In this document: positions 24,586-35,444 of the stretch, piece by piece
Numbering within the stretch: the stretch's first letter is position 1
Layout: each line of letters begins with the position of its first letter
Source: Lacunisphaera sp.
GTDB taxonomy: Bacteria > Verrucomicrobiota > Verrucomicrobiia > Opitutales > Opitutaceae
DNA length: 64,000 bases
Assembly (NCBI GenBank): GCA_029945445.1
Contig: JAQSCO010000057.1
Coordinates: 542,985 to 606,984 of the forward strand
Reading direction: 5' to 3'
Notes under the pieces: generated by a model
Seen by the model: the letters and a program-made list of their open reading frames with translations, nothing else
Database searches by the model: none
Told to the model about the DNA's origin: nothing
Translations under genes and position numbers: made by a program

Positions 24586-24996
24586 ATGAAAACAACCCTC
24601 TCGCCCGTTTCTCATTCCCTGCGCCGTCTGCTGGCCGCCGTCCTGCTCGGTGTTTCGCTCGCGGCACTCTCCGGCTGCATCGCCGTGGCGGCGGGTGCGG
24701 GGGCGAGCGCCGTGGCCTATGTGCGCGGCGAGCTGGAGACGAACCTCAACTACGACTACAACAAGGTCGTCGATTCCGCCCGCAGCTCGATCAAGGAACT
24801 GGAATTCGCCCGGGTCAGCGAAAACAAGGACGCGCTAAAGGCCGTCCTCGTGGCCCGCACCGCCTTGGACAAGAAGGTCGAGATCACCATCACCAACTCC
24901 GGCAAGAAACTGACCAACATCAAGATTCGCGTCGGGCTGTTCGGCGACGAGGCCTTGTCCATGTCCATCCTGGACAAGATCAAGAGCGGGATTTGA
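24586..24996 (+). CDS. Predicted lipoprotein (DUF3568-like)
   Basis: A 136-residue lipoprotein with the lipobox LSGC (Cys31) after a hydrophobic signal. The next part is small-residue-rich (IAVAAGAGASAVAYVRGELE). The rest is short alternating helices and strands (YDYNKVVDSARSSIKELEFA and VEITITNSGKKLTNIKIRVG, then FGDEALSMSILDKI). This pattern is like DUF3568 outer-membrane lipoproteins. Function unknown. Confidence 0.7.
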   Translation: MKTTLSPVSHSLRRLLAAVLLGVSLAALSGCIAVAAGAGASAVAYVRGELETNLNYDYNKVVDSARSSIKELEFARVSENKDALKAVLVARTALDKKVEITITNSGKKLTNIKIRVGLFGDEALSMSILDKIKSGI

Positions 24997-25082
24997 ACCG
25001 CCGGGACGGGGCGGGGCACCGCTTTTAAGATGAGGGATTGCAATGCGGGCGGGGGAACCTGATACCAAAGCCCTCATTTTCC

Positions 25083-26567
<1,485 letters not shown>

Positions 26568-26578
26568 GGCCATTACTT

Positions 26579-26601
26579 CACCTTATTTGGGGGATAAGGT
26601 G
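26579..26601 (+). terminator. Hairpin after the helicase gene, possible terminator
   Basis: Perfect 8-bp arms CACCTTAT and ATAAGGTG with a 7-nt loop TTGGGGG, 12 bp after the helicase stop. The T-tract behind it is short (GGTTTGAC), so termination is only likely, not certain. Confidence 0.4.
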
Positions 26602-26649
26602 GTTTGACGTGCTGGACTTGGGCGCTATTGCTTTGCAACAGAGTCAATC

Positions 26650-28968
26650 ATGCGTGCCTCCCGTCTCATCCTTCTGCTTGTCTTTATTCTGTCTGCCGGA
26701 GCACTGCAGGCCCAGACGACTTATACTTGGGATCCCAATGGCCTGACCGCGGACACGGGCACGAGTGGGGGAATCTGGGATACCAGCACGCCAAACTGGG
26801 CCAACGGCGGAGTCGCTGTCTGGTTCAATGATGGCTCTGTCCGCGCGGTGTTTCCCATCTCGCTCACCCCGGAGACCGACACATATATTGCGGGGGGCAG
26901 TTATACCATCGATGTGGCCACGGCGATTCAAACGAGAGGCATGGATCTCGGTGCAATATATTGGAATCCGAGCAGCACCACCACCTTTACCGGCGTCGGC
27001 AGCATTACCCTGACGGATTCACACATCACGGTGGAAGACACCACGGCGGCATTCAACGTTCCGCTCATCAGCACCGTCGGACTCGAACTGGACAAGTCGT
27101 TCAACACTGGGGGAACGCTGCAGCTGAACACAGCCAATCCCGGCCTGGCGGGGGTGACCACCCTGACGCGCGGCACCCTGGTCTATAATCATCCTGGCGC
27201 ACTGGGACCCGAGACCGCGGGCAATGGCATCGTGATTGGGCAAGGCACTTTGAACTTCAATTATGTCAGTGGCGGAGACTTCAGCTATTCGCTCGCCGAT
27301 CCGATCACGATTTCCGGCACGAACGAGTTCGCCCCTCACTTCAGCATCGAATTTGAAACCTATGCGAGCAGGTCGGCGACCCTCACCGGGCCGATCACGT
27401 TGCAGCAAGATGTTAAATTTCAAGGCGGGCCGCTCAACGACTACGGCTCGGCCCAGATTATTTCCACCGGGGTGATCTCCGAGTCGAGTGCCGGCAAGAA
27501 TGTGCGGATCGTAGGCGACGTCGCTTTGTCCGGCGCCAACACGTTCACGGGCAAGCTTTATCTGGGCAACGGCTACAATGACGACGGACGGGTGACGGTG
27601 CCGGTCTTTAATGATGACTTAGCCGACGGACCGTTGGGTGCCGGTTCAGGTTTGCAGTTGGGCTATAATGCCGGTGAAGGGGGCGCCCACGGTGAGGTCA
27701 TGTATACCGGAGGAACCGCCAGCAGCAACCGCACCATCCAGATTGAGGGCGATCTCGGGGTTCTCAGGGTTAGCAATCCTTCGTCCACGCTGACCCTGAC
27801 CGGCATCATTTCCGGCTCCGGTTCCGGCACTTCCCATTCTCTCGAGAAAACCGGCCCCGGGTCTCTGGTGCTTAAAGCCGCCAACACCTTCACCGGTCAG
27901 ACCAAACTCAGCAAAGGCACGCTCATTGTCGGCCACAGCAACGCCCTTGGCACCTCAAGTGGCGAAATTGAAGTCGGCCACTCCACCGACACCGCCGCCA
28001 GCGACGACCTCAGCCTGCTGTTGGAAGACCTCATCACCCTTTCTCTTCCGGTCCATGTCTACCACTATAACAACGAGGGAGGCCAGACCACGCTGGGCAT
28101 GGCGGGCAGCGGCACGTCCACCTTTGCCGGCGACGTGGTGCTGGAGAGAGACATCGAGGTGAAAGCGGACAGCGGTGGCTTGGTTAACTTCACCGGTGCG
28201 GTCAACGATCTATCCCCCGGGCCAAACATCACCAAGTCGGGAACCGGCCTGGCGGTCTTCAGTGGCGGCGTTACTCTTTCCGGTGGCGGCATCACGGTCA
28301 ACGGCGGCGAGCTGCGCCTGATCGGCGCGGTGAGCGTGGCATCGACTATTAACGTTTACGGCGGCACGACGCTTTCCGGCAATGCCACGATCAACAGGGA
28401 TGTCTTTATGGCGGGCGGTAGCTTCCTCAGTCCCGGCAACGGTCTTGGCACCATGACCATGGATTCGATCTATGTGTCCAATGGCGGCGCGGGGGGCGTG
28501 ATCAAATGGGAATTGGGCGCGCTCACCACGAGCGACACGGCCCAGTTCGACCGGATTGTCTTCACAGGGGCGGGCACCAACTCTGAGATTTATCCGACCA
28601 CCCGCCTCGATCTGGATCTTTCCCTGCTCGACCTCAGTTCGCGGCCGGGCAACGCCAATCCTGCGCTGAACGCCACATTTTGGCAGACCGAGCAGGACTG
28701 GATGGTGATTGATTTCACCAATGGCTCCGGCTCCGGCAACCTCGCGGATGGCACCCTGCATCCGCTGCTCGTCACTAACGGCGTGTGGGCCGGCGGCACC
28801 TTCGACACCTTTGTAGGCGGCGGGGCGGGGGAGTTTGCCCTCTTCACCGCGGGCGATGTCTTTCTGCGCTTCACGCCGGTCGCCGTGCCCGAGCCGGCCA
28901 CCTATGCGCTGTGGCTGGGACTGGGCAGCGCACTGGGACTGTTGCCGCGGCTCCGCCGCCGCGCCTAG
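26650..28968 (+). CDS. Autotransporter-type beta-strand repeat protein with PEP-CTERM anchor
   Basis: A 772-residue exported surface protein. The signal peptide is residues 1-22 (ending LQAQ). The long middle is built of repeated beta-strand units of the autotransporter-associated type (for example GPGSLVLKAANTFTGQTKLS and GGGITVNGGELRLIGAVSV, then GGTTLSGNATIN), forming a probable beta-helix. Near the end are VPEPATYALWLGLGSALG and LLPRLRRRA, a PEP-CTERM signal with a hydrophobic helix and basic tail. It is probably a surface adhesin or matrix protein. No passenger enzyme motif is visible. GC is lower than in the flanking genes. Confidence 0.85.
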   Translation: MRASRLILLLVFILSAGALQAQTTYTWDPNGLTADTGTSGGIWDTSTPNWANGGVAVWFNDGSVRAVFPISLTPETDTYIAGGSYTIDVATAIQTRGMDLGAIYWNPSSTTTFTGVGSITLTDSHITVEDTTAAFNVPLISTVGLELDKSFNTGGTLQLNTANPGLAGVTTLTRGTLVYNHPGALGPETAGNGIVIGQGTLNFNYVSGGDFSYSLADPITISGTNEFAPHFSIEFETYASRSATLTGPITLQQDVKFQGGPLNDYGSAQIISTGVISESSAGKNVRIVGDVALSGANTFTGKLYLGNGYNDDGRVTVPVFNDDLADGPLGAGSGLQLGYNAGEGGAHGEVMYTGGTASSNRTIQIEGDLGVLRVSNPSSTLTLTGIISGSGSGTSHSLEKTGPGSLVLKAANTFTGQTKLSKGTLIVGHSNALGTSSGEIEVGHSTDTAASDDLSLLLEDLITLSLPVHVYHYNNEGGQTTLGMAGSGTSTFAGDVVLERDIEVKADSGGLVNFTGAVNDLSPGPNITKSGTGLAVFSGGVTLSGGGITVNGGELRLIGAVSVASTINVYGGTTLSGNATINRDVFMAGGSFLSPGNGLGTMTMDSIYVSNGGAGGVIKWELGALTTSDTAQFDRIVFTGAGTNSEIYPTTRLDLDLSLLDLSSRPGNANPALNATFWQTEQDWMVIDFTNGSGSGNLADGTLHPLLVTNGVWAGGTFDTFVGGGAGEFALFTAGDVFLRFTPVAVPEPATYALWLGLGSALGLLPRLRRRA

Positions 28969-29016
28969 GCTCGCGCGACCGATTACCTGCATCGGCGGGG
29001 ATATTGAGCTTGAGCC

Positions 29017-29036
29017 ATATTCCTTCGCAGGCATAT
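29017..29036. promoter_or_regulatory. Candidate ArsR operator upstream of arsR
   Basis: An imperfect dyad, ATATTCC (29017-29023) and GGCATAT (29030-29036) around 6 nt; 6 of 7 arm positions pair. It lies 10-29 bp before the arsR start, the usual place for autoregulation by ArsR. Inferred from position and symmetry only. Confidence 0.35.
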
Positions 29037-29045
29037 AGAAGCAGC

Positions 29046-29399
29046 ATGGAGCTGGTCCAAATCTACGAATGCCTCTGCGACCGCACCCGGCTGCGCCTGC
29101 TGAACGTGCTGGCGCCGGGCCCGCTGTGCGTCTGCCACTTTCAGGAAATCCTGCGCGAGCCGCAGGTGAAGATCTCCAAGCATCTCGCCTACCTGCGGGC
29201 GCGCGGGCTGGTCGAGGTTGAGCGCGAGGGTAACTGGATGGTCTACGAGCTGCCGGCGAAACCCTCGCGCGAACTGAAGACCAACCTGGCCTGCCTGCAG
29301 GACTGCGCGCGGGAGAACCCGCTGTTCCAGCGCGACCTGGCCCGGCTGAAGAAACTGGCGCCGAAGTTCGCCGAGGCCAGCCCGGGCGGCTGCACCTGA
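29046..29399 (+). CDS. arsR: ArsR-family arsenite-responsive repressor
   Basis: A 117-residue winged-helix repressor. The trivalent-metalloid site is in GPLCVCHFQEIL (Cys28, Cys30), equivalent to the classic ELCVCDL motif. The recognition helix region is PQVKISKHLAYLRARGLVEV and the wing is EREGNWMVYELP. It would release DNA when As(III) binds. It is followed after 6 bp by the arsenate reductase gene, so the operon is arsR-arsC-acr3, a simple self-regulated arsenic detoxification unit. Confidence 0.92.
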   Translation: MELVQIYECLCDRTRLRLLNVLAPGPLCVCHFQEILREPQVKISKHLAYLRARGLVEVEREGNWMVYELPAKPSRELKTNLACLQDCARENPLFQRDLARLKKLAPKFAEASPGGCT

Positions 29400-29405
29400 A
29401 TTTCC

Positions 29406-29918
29406 ATGACCACCCAGACGCCTTACAAAGTCCTCATTCTCTGCACCGGCAACTCGGCGCGCAGCGTTCTCGGCGAGTATCTGCTGCGCGCCAAGGGCCG
29501 CGGCCGTTTCGAGGTGCACAGCGCCGGCTCGCATCCGACCGGCCGCGTGAATCCCCTTGCGGTCCGCACGCTGGCCGAAAAATACGGGCTTGATGCGAGC
29601 GACGCTCGCTCGAAGTCATGGGACGAGTTCAAGAACGTGCTGTTCGATTTCGTCATCACGGTGTGCGACAACGCGAAGGAGGCCTGCCCGATCTGGCCGG
29701 GCCAGCCGATGATCGCGCACTGGGGCTCGCCCGATCCGGCGGGCGCCGAGGGGACGGAGGAGGAGAAATACCGCTTCTTTGTGACCGTGGCCTCGCAGAT
29801 CGCCCGTCGCGTGGATCTGTTCTGCGCATTTCCCGACGACAAGTTGCTCGACGCCGTCGCCGTGCGGCACGTCGGCCAGCAGTTCAAGCTCGAAGGCGAG
29901 ACGGGCATGACGCGCTGA
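29406..29918 (+). CDS. arsC: Thioredoxin-coupled arsenate reductase (low-MW tyrosine phosphatase type)
   Basis: A 170-residue cytosolic reductase of As(V) to As(III). The P-loop is CTGNSAR (Cys13, CX5R), with the resolving cysteines Cys87 and Cys94 in [15 protein letters not shown]. This is the same triad as in the Bacillus/Staphylococcus enzymes. The [11 protein letters not shown] loop is also typical. Length is a little above the family (130-145) because of a C-terminal extension. It sits between arsR and the arsenite exporter gene (13 bp gap). Confidence 0.92.
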   Translation: MTTQTPYKVLILCTGNSARSVLGEYLLRAKGRGRFEVHSAGSHPTGRVNPLAVRTLAEKYGLDASDARSKSWDEFKNVLFDFVITVCDNAKEACPIWPGQPMIAHWGSPDPAGAEGTEEEKYRFFVTVASQIARRVDLFCAFPDDKLLDAVAVRHVGQQFKLEGETGMTR

Positions 29919-29931
29919 GACGGACCACGCC

Positions 29932-30999
29932 ATGAATCCCGTCGTCGCGCGCCTTTCGTTTCTCGACCGCTACCTGACCGCATGGATTTTCCTCGCGATG
30001 GTGGCAGGGGTGCTGGCCGGACGCTTCCTGCCGGGGCTCCCGCGCGCGCTGACCGCGTGGAGCGTGGGGACGACCTCGGTGCCCATCGCGATCGGGCTGA
30101 TCGTAATGATGTATCCGCCGCTCGCGAAGGTGCGCTACGAGGAACTGGGCGATGTCTTCCGCGACCGGAAGGTGCTCGGCCTGTCGCTGCTGCAGAACTG
30201 GCTCGTGGGACCGGTGCTGATGTTTGGGCTGGCGGTGATCTTCCTGCGCGATCAGCCCGATTATTTCGCCGGGCTGGTGCTGATCGGCCTGGCCCGGTGC
30301 ATCGCGATGGTGATCGTGTGGAACGACCTGGCTGGCGGCAGCCGCGAATACTGCGCGGGGTTGGTGGCGTTCAACGCGCTGTTCCAGGTCTTCGCTTTCG
30401 CCCCGCTGGCCTGGCTGTTCCTCAAGGTGCTGCCGCCGCTCGTGGGGGTCGACCTTGGGGTGCTGGACCTTTCGAGCGTCACGATCGGCAACGTGGCACA
30501 GAGCGTGTTCATCTACCTCGGGATCCCGTTCCTCGCCGGGTGGCTCGGGCGGCTGGCGCTGCGCCGCGGGCCGGCGGGCGTGGCGTGGTATGACGGCAAG
30601 TTCATCCCGTTCATCAGCCCGCTGACGCTCGGTGCACTGCTCTTCACGATCTTCGTGATGTTCAGCCTCAAGGGCGACACCGTGCTGCGGATCCCGCTCG
30701 ACGTGCTGCGCATCGCGGTGCCGCTGCTGGTGTATTTCGCGATCATGTTCAGCGCCACGTTCTGGCTCGGCGTGCGCGCGGGGGCGGACTATCCGCGGGC
30801 GGCGACGCTGGCCTTCACGGCGGCCGGCAACAACTTCGAGCTGGCGATCGCGGTGGCCGTCGGGGTGTTCGGCCTCGCGTCGGGCGCGGCGTTCGCCGCG
30901 GTGGTGGGGCCGCTGGTCGAAGTGCCCGCGCTCATCGCGCTGGTGACCGTGGCGCTGGCGTGGCAGCGCCGGCTCAACCCGGTGACCCGTCCGAGCTGA
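29932..30999 (+). CDS. acr3: ACR3-family arsenite efflux transporter
   Basis: A 355-residue inner-membrane protein with about ten hydrophobic segments. Family motifs include [15 protein letters not shown] near the N-terminus and [17 protein letters not shown] with the conserved TM4 cysteine (Cys123). TM9 has [20 protein letters not shown], also typical. It exports As(III) driven by the proton motive force. Last gene of the ars operon; its stop overlaps a strong palindrome (30998-31020). Confidence 0.93.
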   Translation: MNPVVARLSFLDRYLTAWIFLAMVAGVLAGRFLPGLPRALTAWSVGTTSVPIAIGLIVMMYPPLAKVRYEELGDVFRDRKVLGLSLLQNWLVGPVLMFGLAVIFLRDQPDYFAGLVLIGLARCIAMVIVWNDLAGGSREYCAGLVAFNALFQVFAFAPLAWLFLKVLPPLVGVDLGVLDLSSVTIGNVAQSVFIYLGIPFLAGWLGRLALRRGPAGVAWYDGKFIPFISPLTLGALLFTIFVMFSLKGDTVLRIPLDVLRIAVPLLVYFAIMFSATFWLGVRAGADYPRAATLAFTAAGNNFELAIAVAVGVFGLASGAAFAAVVGPLVEVPALIALVTVALAWQRRLNPVTRPS

Positions 31000-31020
31000 A
31001 TGTTCGTATTACGAACATTC
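30998..31020. repeat. Perfect palindrome overlapping the acr3 stop codon
   Basis: Arms GAATGTTCGT (30998-31007) and ACGAACATTC (31011-31020), 10 bp perfect, around ATT. It lies between the convergent acr3 and SDR genes. There is no T-tract on either side, so a terminator is not clear; its symmetry is like a regulator operator. Confidence 0.55.
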
Positions 31021-31055
31021 GCCCGGGGTGATTGGGCGGGAAACCGCCTGCCGGC

Positions 31056-31829
31056 TCAGCAGGCGTAGATGCCGCCGTTGATGTCGAGCGTGGCGCCGGT
31101 GATGAAGCCGTCGTATTCGCTCGCGAGGTAGACCGCGGCGCGCGCGACATCGTCCGCATTGCCGCCGCGGCCGAGCGGAATGCCGGCGACCGTGGCCTTC
31201 GCGGACTCGGGCGTGGTGTGAGTGTCATGGAAAGTCGTGCCGAGGATGAGGCCGGGCGCGAGCGCGTTGACGCGGACGCCCAGCGGGCCGAGTTCGCTCG
31301 CGAGCGAGCGCGTGAACGTGAGCACGGCGCCCTTGGCGGTGGAATAGGCCAGCGAGCCGCCGTGGCCGCCCTTGCGGCCGGCGAGCGAAGAGAGGTTCAC
31401 AATGCTGGCGCCGCCGCCGGTCTGCGCCGCGGCGATGAGGTGCGGCGCCGCGGCGCGCGTGACGCGGCGCACGCTGCCGACATTGAGCGACATGGTCTCG
31501 GCCCAGAAGTCATCGTCGGCCTCGGCGAGACTCTTGCGCGCGAGGAGCGAGCCGGCGTTGTTGATGAGGACGTCGAGTCCGCCAAGGAATTTAACCGCCT
31601 CGGCGACGAGCCGGTTGCAACCTTCCGTCTCGGTCAGGTCGGCGCTGGCGTGGGCGTAGCGCCGACCGAGTTTTTTTGCCGCGGGCTCGACGGCGCGGGC
31701 GGCGGCGGCGCTGCGGTGGTAGTGGACGAAGACATCGCAACCGGCGGCAAGCAGGTGGCGGGTGATGGCGAGGCCGATGCCTTGGGCGCCGGCGGTGACG
31801 AGGGCGCGTTTGCCGAGGAGCTGGGACAT
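31056..31829 (-). CDS. Short-chain dehydrogenase/reductase
   Basis: A 257-residue classical SDR. Cofactor motif TAGAQGIG (residues 12-19), NNAG at 90-93, catalytic Ser (NLSS, 147/148), Tyr162 and Lys166 in YSTAK. The tail GFITGATLDINGGIYAC is family-typical. Oxidises or reduces an unknown alcohol/ketone with NAD(P). The ATG at 31829 is chosen; the frame stays open far upstream without protein-like sequence. Convergent with the ars operon, divergent from the HAD phosphatase gene. Confidence 0.9.
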   Translation of the reverse strand: MSQLLGKRALVTAGAQGIGLAITRHLLAAGCDVFVHYHRSAAAARAVEPAAKKLGRRYAHASADLTETEGCNRLVAEAVKFLGGLDVLINNAGSLLARKSLAEADDDFWAETMSLNVGSVRRVTRAAAPHLIAAAQTGGGASIVNLSSLAGRKGGHGGSLAYSTAKGAVLTFTRSLASELGPLGVRVNALAPGLILGTTFHDTHTTPESAKATVAGIPLGRGGNADDVARAAVYLASEYDGFITGATLDINGGIYAC

Positions 31830-31916
31830 GATGACGGATTTGTGACGCAGAACGGCCCGGGGCGTCAACGTTTGGCGTTGCGCGGGGCGGGGCCGGGCGC
31901 TCCGCTGGCGCCGGCC

Positions 31917-32519
31917 ATGAAACTCAACATTCCCGCCGGCGAATTCGCCGGCTACATCTTCGATCTCGACGGCACGCTGGTGGACACGATGCCGCTGCAC
32001 TACCGCGCGTGGAACCGCGCGATGCAGCACGCCGGCCTGCGCGAGGAGCTGAGCGAAGACCTGTTTTACTCGCTCGGCGGAGTGCCGACGCGGCGCGTGG
32101 CCAAGCTGCTGGCCGAGCACTATGGGCTGACGATCGATGTGGAAAAGGTTTTTCACCAGAAGGAGGCGCTGTTCCTCGAGCTCCAGTCCGAGATGAAGCT
32201 GATCGAGGCCGTGGTGGCGTTCGCCCGCCAGGCCGTGGCGCAGCGCATCCCGGTCAGCGTGGCCTCGGGCGGCCCGCGGGACATCGTGCGGCACACGCTG
32301 GAGCTGATGCACCTGAAGGATCTTTTCCCCGTCGTGGTGACACCGGAGGATGTGGCGCACGGCAAACCGGCGCCGGACATGTTTTTGCTCGCGGCCGAAA
32401 AGATGGGGGTGGCGCCGGCCAGGTGCCTCGTGTTCGAGGACGCCGCGCCCGGCATCCAGGCGGCGGAGGCGGCGGGCATGAAGTGGGTGCACGTGGCGAG
32501 CCGCGGGAAACGGCGCTGA
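31917..32519 (+). CDS. HAD-superfamily phosphatase/phosphoglucomutase-like
   Basis: A 200-residue hydrolase with the four HAD motifs: FDLDGT (Asp16, Asp18), VASGG (motif II Ser), GKPAPD (Lys150) and FEDAAPGIQAA (motif IV acidic pair). The helical cap is inserted after motif I (residues ~22-95), as in beta-phosphoglucomutase/YqaB-type (subclass IA) proteins. Probably a sugar phosphatase. It stands between the SDR and hisC genes; 80 bp separate it from hisC. Confidence 0.88.
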   Translation: MKLNIPAGEFAGYIFDLDGTLVDTMPLHYRAWNRAMQHAGLREELSEDLFYSLGGVPTRRVAKLLAEHYGLTIDVEKVFHQKEALFLELQSEMKLIEAVVAFARQAVAQRIPVSVASGGPRDIVRHTLELMHLKDLFPVVVTPEDVAHGKPAPDMFLLAAEKMGVAPARCLVFEDAAPGIQAAEAAGMKWVHVASRGKRR

Positions 32520-32599
32520 GTTACCGCGAACGGCGTAATCGCGGCGTGCGGCCCGGGTTTTGATTTGAACCGGGCCGGACAAACCGGTGGGCTGGACGC

Positions 32600-33694
32600 A
32601 TGACTTTCGCCCAGCTGGCCAACCCGGGAATCCTCACGCAGCCGGTCTACGAACCGGGCAAGCCCATCGACCAGGTGGCGCGCGAACTGGGCCTCGATCC
32701 GGCGGGCATCGTCAAGCTGGCGTCGAACGAGAATCCGCATGGGCCGTCGCCCAAGGCGGTGGCGGCGGCGGAGCGGGCGCTGCGCGAGGCGCATCTCTAT
32801 CCTGACGGCGGCTATTTTGCGCTGCGGCAAAAACTGGCGGCCAAGTGGAAGCTGGGCATGGACCAGTTCATCATCGGCGACGGCTCGAACGAACTCATCG
32901 AGCTGCTCGGCCACGCGTTCCTCGCGCCGGGCACCGAGTGCGTGATGCACCAGGCGGCGTTTGTGGTCTACAAATTGGTGACGGTGATGTTCGGCGCAAA
33001 GCCGGTCGAGGTGCCCCTCGTGAACATGCGGCAGGATTTGCGCGCGCTGGCGGCGGCCATCACGCCGCGCACGCGGCTGGTGTTCCTCGCGAGCCCGGCC
33101 AATCCGGTCGGCGCGACGAACACGGCGGAGGAGATTTTCGAACTCGTGCGCGCGCTGCCCCCGCAGGTCATCCTCGTGCTCGACGAGGCATATGTGGATT
33201 TTTTGGACAATCCGCCCGACCTGCGGCCGCTGATCGCCGCAGGACGAAAAGTGATCTGCCTGCGGACTTTTTCCAAAATCTACGGACTAGCCGCGCTGCG
33301 CATCGGTTACGGCTACGCGGCGGCGGAACTGATCGCCATCCTGCAGCGGGCGCGGCAGCCGTTTAACGTGAACGGAATCGCGGCCGCGGCGGCCATCGCG
33401 GCGCTGGACGACGATGAATTTGTGACGCGCTGCCGGCGCGAAAATCAGGCGGGCCTCGCGCAACTGGGCGACGGGTTCAAGACGCTCGGCCTGGAATTCG
33501 TGCCGGGGCAGGGGAATTTCCTCCTCGTGAAAGTGGGCGACGGCCCGCGGGTGTTCGGGGCGTTGCAGCAGCGCGGCCTGATTGTGCGGCCGGTGAAACC
33601 CTACGGCCTGCCCGAGTGGATCCGCATCACGGTGGGCACGCCCGGGCAGAACGAGCGGCTGCTCACCACGCTGGCGGAAGTGCTGCGCGCCTAA
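32600..33694 (+). CDS. hisC: Histidinol-phosphate aminotransferase
   Basis: A 364-residue fold-type I aminotransferase of histidine biosynthesis (imidazole-acetol phosphate to histidinol phosphate). It has LASNENPHGPSP, the GDGSNELIELLG segment, SPANPVGATN, VLDEAYVDF and the PLP-lysine motif RTFSKIYGLAALRIGYG (Lys226). These are characteristic of HisC, though homologues can act on aromatic amino acids. No other his genes are nearby. Its stop codon overlaps the TPR gene stop on the other strand (33691-33694). Confidence 0.9.
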   Translation: MTFAQLANPGILTQPVYEPGKPIDQVARELGLDPAGIVKLASNENPHGPSPKAVAAAERALREAHLYPDGGYFALRQKLAAKWKLGMDQFIIGDGSNELIELLGHAFLAPGTECVMHQAAFVVYKLVTVMFGAKPVEVPLVNMRQDLRALAAAITPRTRLVFLASPANPVGATNTAEEIFELVRALPPQVILVLDEAYVDFLDNPPDLRPLIAAGRKVICLRTFSKIYGLAALRIGYGYAAAELIAILQRARQPFNVNGIAAAAAIAALDDDEFVTRCRRENQAGLAQLGDGFKTLGLEFVPGQGNFLLVKVGDGPRVFGALQQRGLIVRPVKPYGLPEWIRITVGTPGQNERLLTTLAEVLRA

Positions 33695-35271
33695 GGCCGG
33701 TTGGACGCGAGGGCCGTGCGCAGCGCGGCGAGCTGGCCGGCCTGCGGGGGGAAGAAAAGATAGCGGTCGCTGCCGAGCGTGGCGTAAGCGCGGGCGAGTA
33801 TTTCCCGCGAGGGCTGGCGGGTGTGCAGGAAGCGCGCGAGGTGCGCGGGCAGCGCGGCGAGGCTGCCGGTGTCGAGCTCGAGCCGGAGCAGGTTGGTGAG
33901 CGCGGCCTGGTTGAGCGGGTCGGCCTCGACGGCGCGGCCGAGGGCGGCGAGGGCGAGGTCGCGGGCACCGAGGGCGGCGAGGCGGTTCGAGACGGCGACG
34001 AGGTGGTCGGCCCGGAGATTTTTCTGCGCGAGGAGATGGTCGAGAGGGAGGCGGGCCTCGTCCTTTTTGCCGAGGCCGTAGAGGGCGACGGCCTGGAGGC
34101 CGTTAAAGACGGAGGCAAACTGGCTGGCCCACTCCGGATAATCCCGCGCATAGTCCGTGATCAGGCCGAGGGCCGCCTGGTATTCGCCGGCCACGATGTG
34201 GGCCTCGGCGACCATGAGGGCGGGCGCACCGTTGTTTTCAGGGCGGTCGCTGAAAATCTGCTGCACGCGGCGGGCGAGGGCTGGCCGGCCGGTGGCGGCG
34301 GCAAAGTCGGCGAGCAGCAGCAGGGCGGTGGGGTCGTGCTGGAACTGGCTGAGGTAAGTCTCTAGGTCGCGGTCGAGTTTTGCCCGGTCGCCGCGTTGCG
34401 CGTGGAGACGGAGATACTCGATGCGCGGGGCCGGGGCAAGCGGGTCGCTGACGAGGCGCTCGACGATGGCCGATTCCAGCGCGCTGGTCCGGCCGAGGGC
34501 GCGGTAGTAGCTGGCGAGCAGCGCGCGGGCGCCATCATGGCCGGGTTGCAGGGCGAGCAGCGCATCCAGCCGCAAGAGGGCCAGCTCGGGGTAACCGCGT
34601 TCCCATTCAATCCGGGCGAGCAGGGTGGCGCCCTCGGCGGTGTCGCGCAGACGATACTGCATGATGAGATCCTCCGCGCGATCGTAGTTGCCGCGATAGT
34701 AGGCGGCGGTGGCGGCATAAATGGCGGCCACGGGATGGATCGCGGCGCGGCGCGGTGAGTCCAACTGCTGGCCGGCCACCTCGAGCAGCTTGGCGTCCTC
34801 CTGGAATTCGAGGAGGAAGGACAGGGTCGCTTGCAAGTAGGCGGGGTCGTCGGGCAGGTAACGGAGCCCGTCCAGCAACAGGTCGCGCGCCAGGTCGGGG
34901 CGGCGCAAGGCGAGATACAAACCCGCGAGGGTGGTGCGGCCCCCGGCGTTGGCGGGGGCCTTGGCGAGGCCCGCCCGCAACTGATACAGGGCGGCATTCG
35001 CCTCGCCCTTTTTCAGCAGATCCGCGGCGTGCGCGATGTAGTAATTCCCCTCGCTGGTGCGATACGCCGGCCAGCGGGTGGGCAGCAGCAGATCGGCATA
35101 GCGGACTGCAGGAATATGCCGGTAGTATTTCACGAACAGCCAGGCGCCCAAAACAGCGGCCAGCCACATACTCACGGAAAAGGTGAAGGCCAAGAGCCCC
35201 AGTCGTCCCCAAGGGATGCGCACCAGCGGGCCCTTTTCCCCGGACGCAAGACTGGCAGGAAGCCACCGCAT
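33691..35271 (-). CDS. TPR-repeat membrane-anchored protein
   Basis: A 526-residue protein with one N-terminal transmembrane segment (about residues 25-50, LGLLAFTFSVSMWLAAVLGA). The rest consists of tetratricopeptide-type helical repeats (GEANAALYQLRAGLAKAPAN, LALRRPDLARDLLLDGLRYL, and further). The repeats face the periplasm or cytoplasm; the polarity is not clear. It may scaffold an envelope or secretion complex. It is divergent from the exopolysaccharide export genes (173 bp between starts), so a link is possible but not shown. Confidence 0.8.
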   Translation of the reverse strand: MRWLPASLASGEKGPLVRIPWGRLGLLAFTFSVSMWLAAVLGAWLFVKYYRHIPAVRYADLLLPTRWPAYRTSEGNYYIAHAADLLKKGEANAALYQLRAGLAKAPANAGGRTTLAGLYLALRRPDLARDLLLDGLRYLPDDPAYLQATLSFLLEFQEDAKLLEVAGQQLDSPRRAAIHPVAAIYAATAAYYRGNYDRAEDLIMQYRLRDTAEGATLLARIEWERGYPELALLRLDALLALQPGHDGARALLASYYRALGRTSALESAIVERLVSDPLAPAPRIEYLRLHAQRGDRAKLDRDLETYLSQFQHDPTALLLLADFAAATGRPALARRVQQIFSDRPENNGAPALMVAEAHIVAGEYQAALGLITDYARDYPEWASQFASVFNGLQAVALYGLGKKDEARLPLDHLLAQKNLRADHLVAVSNRLAALGARDLALAALGRAVEADPLNQAALTNLLRLELDTGSLAALPAHLARFLHTRQPSREILARAYATLGSDRYLFFPPQAGQLAALRTALASNRP

Positions 35272-35444
35272 GCCGAAATTATTGGGAACCCGATTCGGAT
35301 AACGAGCGTTTATACGGGATTAACCCTAAAATTTGCAGATTTGGCGCGGGAAATGTTTCAAGTATAGGCTTGAACAGGAAAGTGATTTGCATCTTTTTAA
35401 CTGCCGGCCGTATTGATGCGCGGCCGCCTATACATCCATTACCT

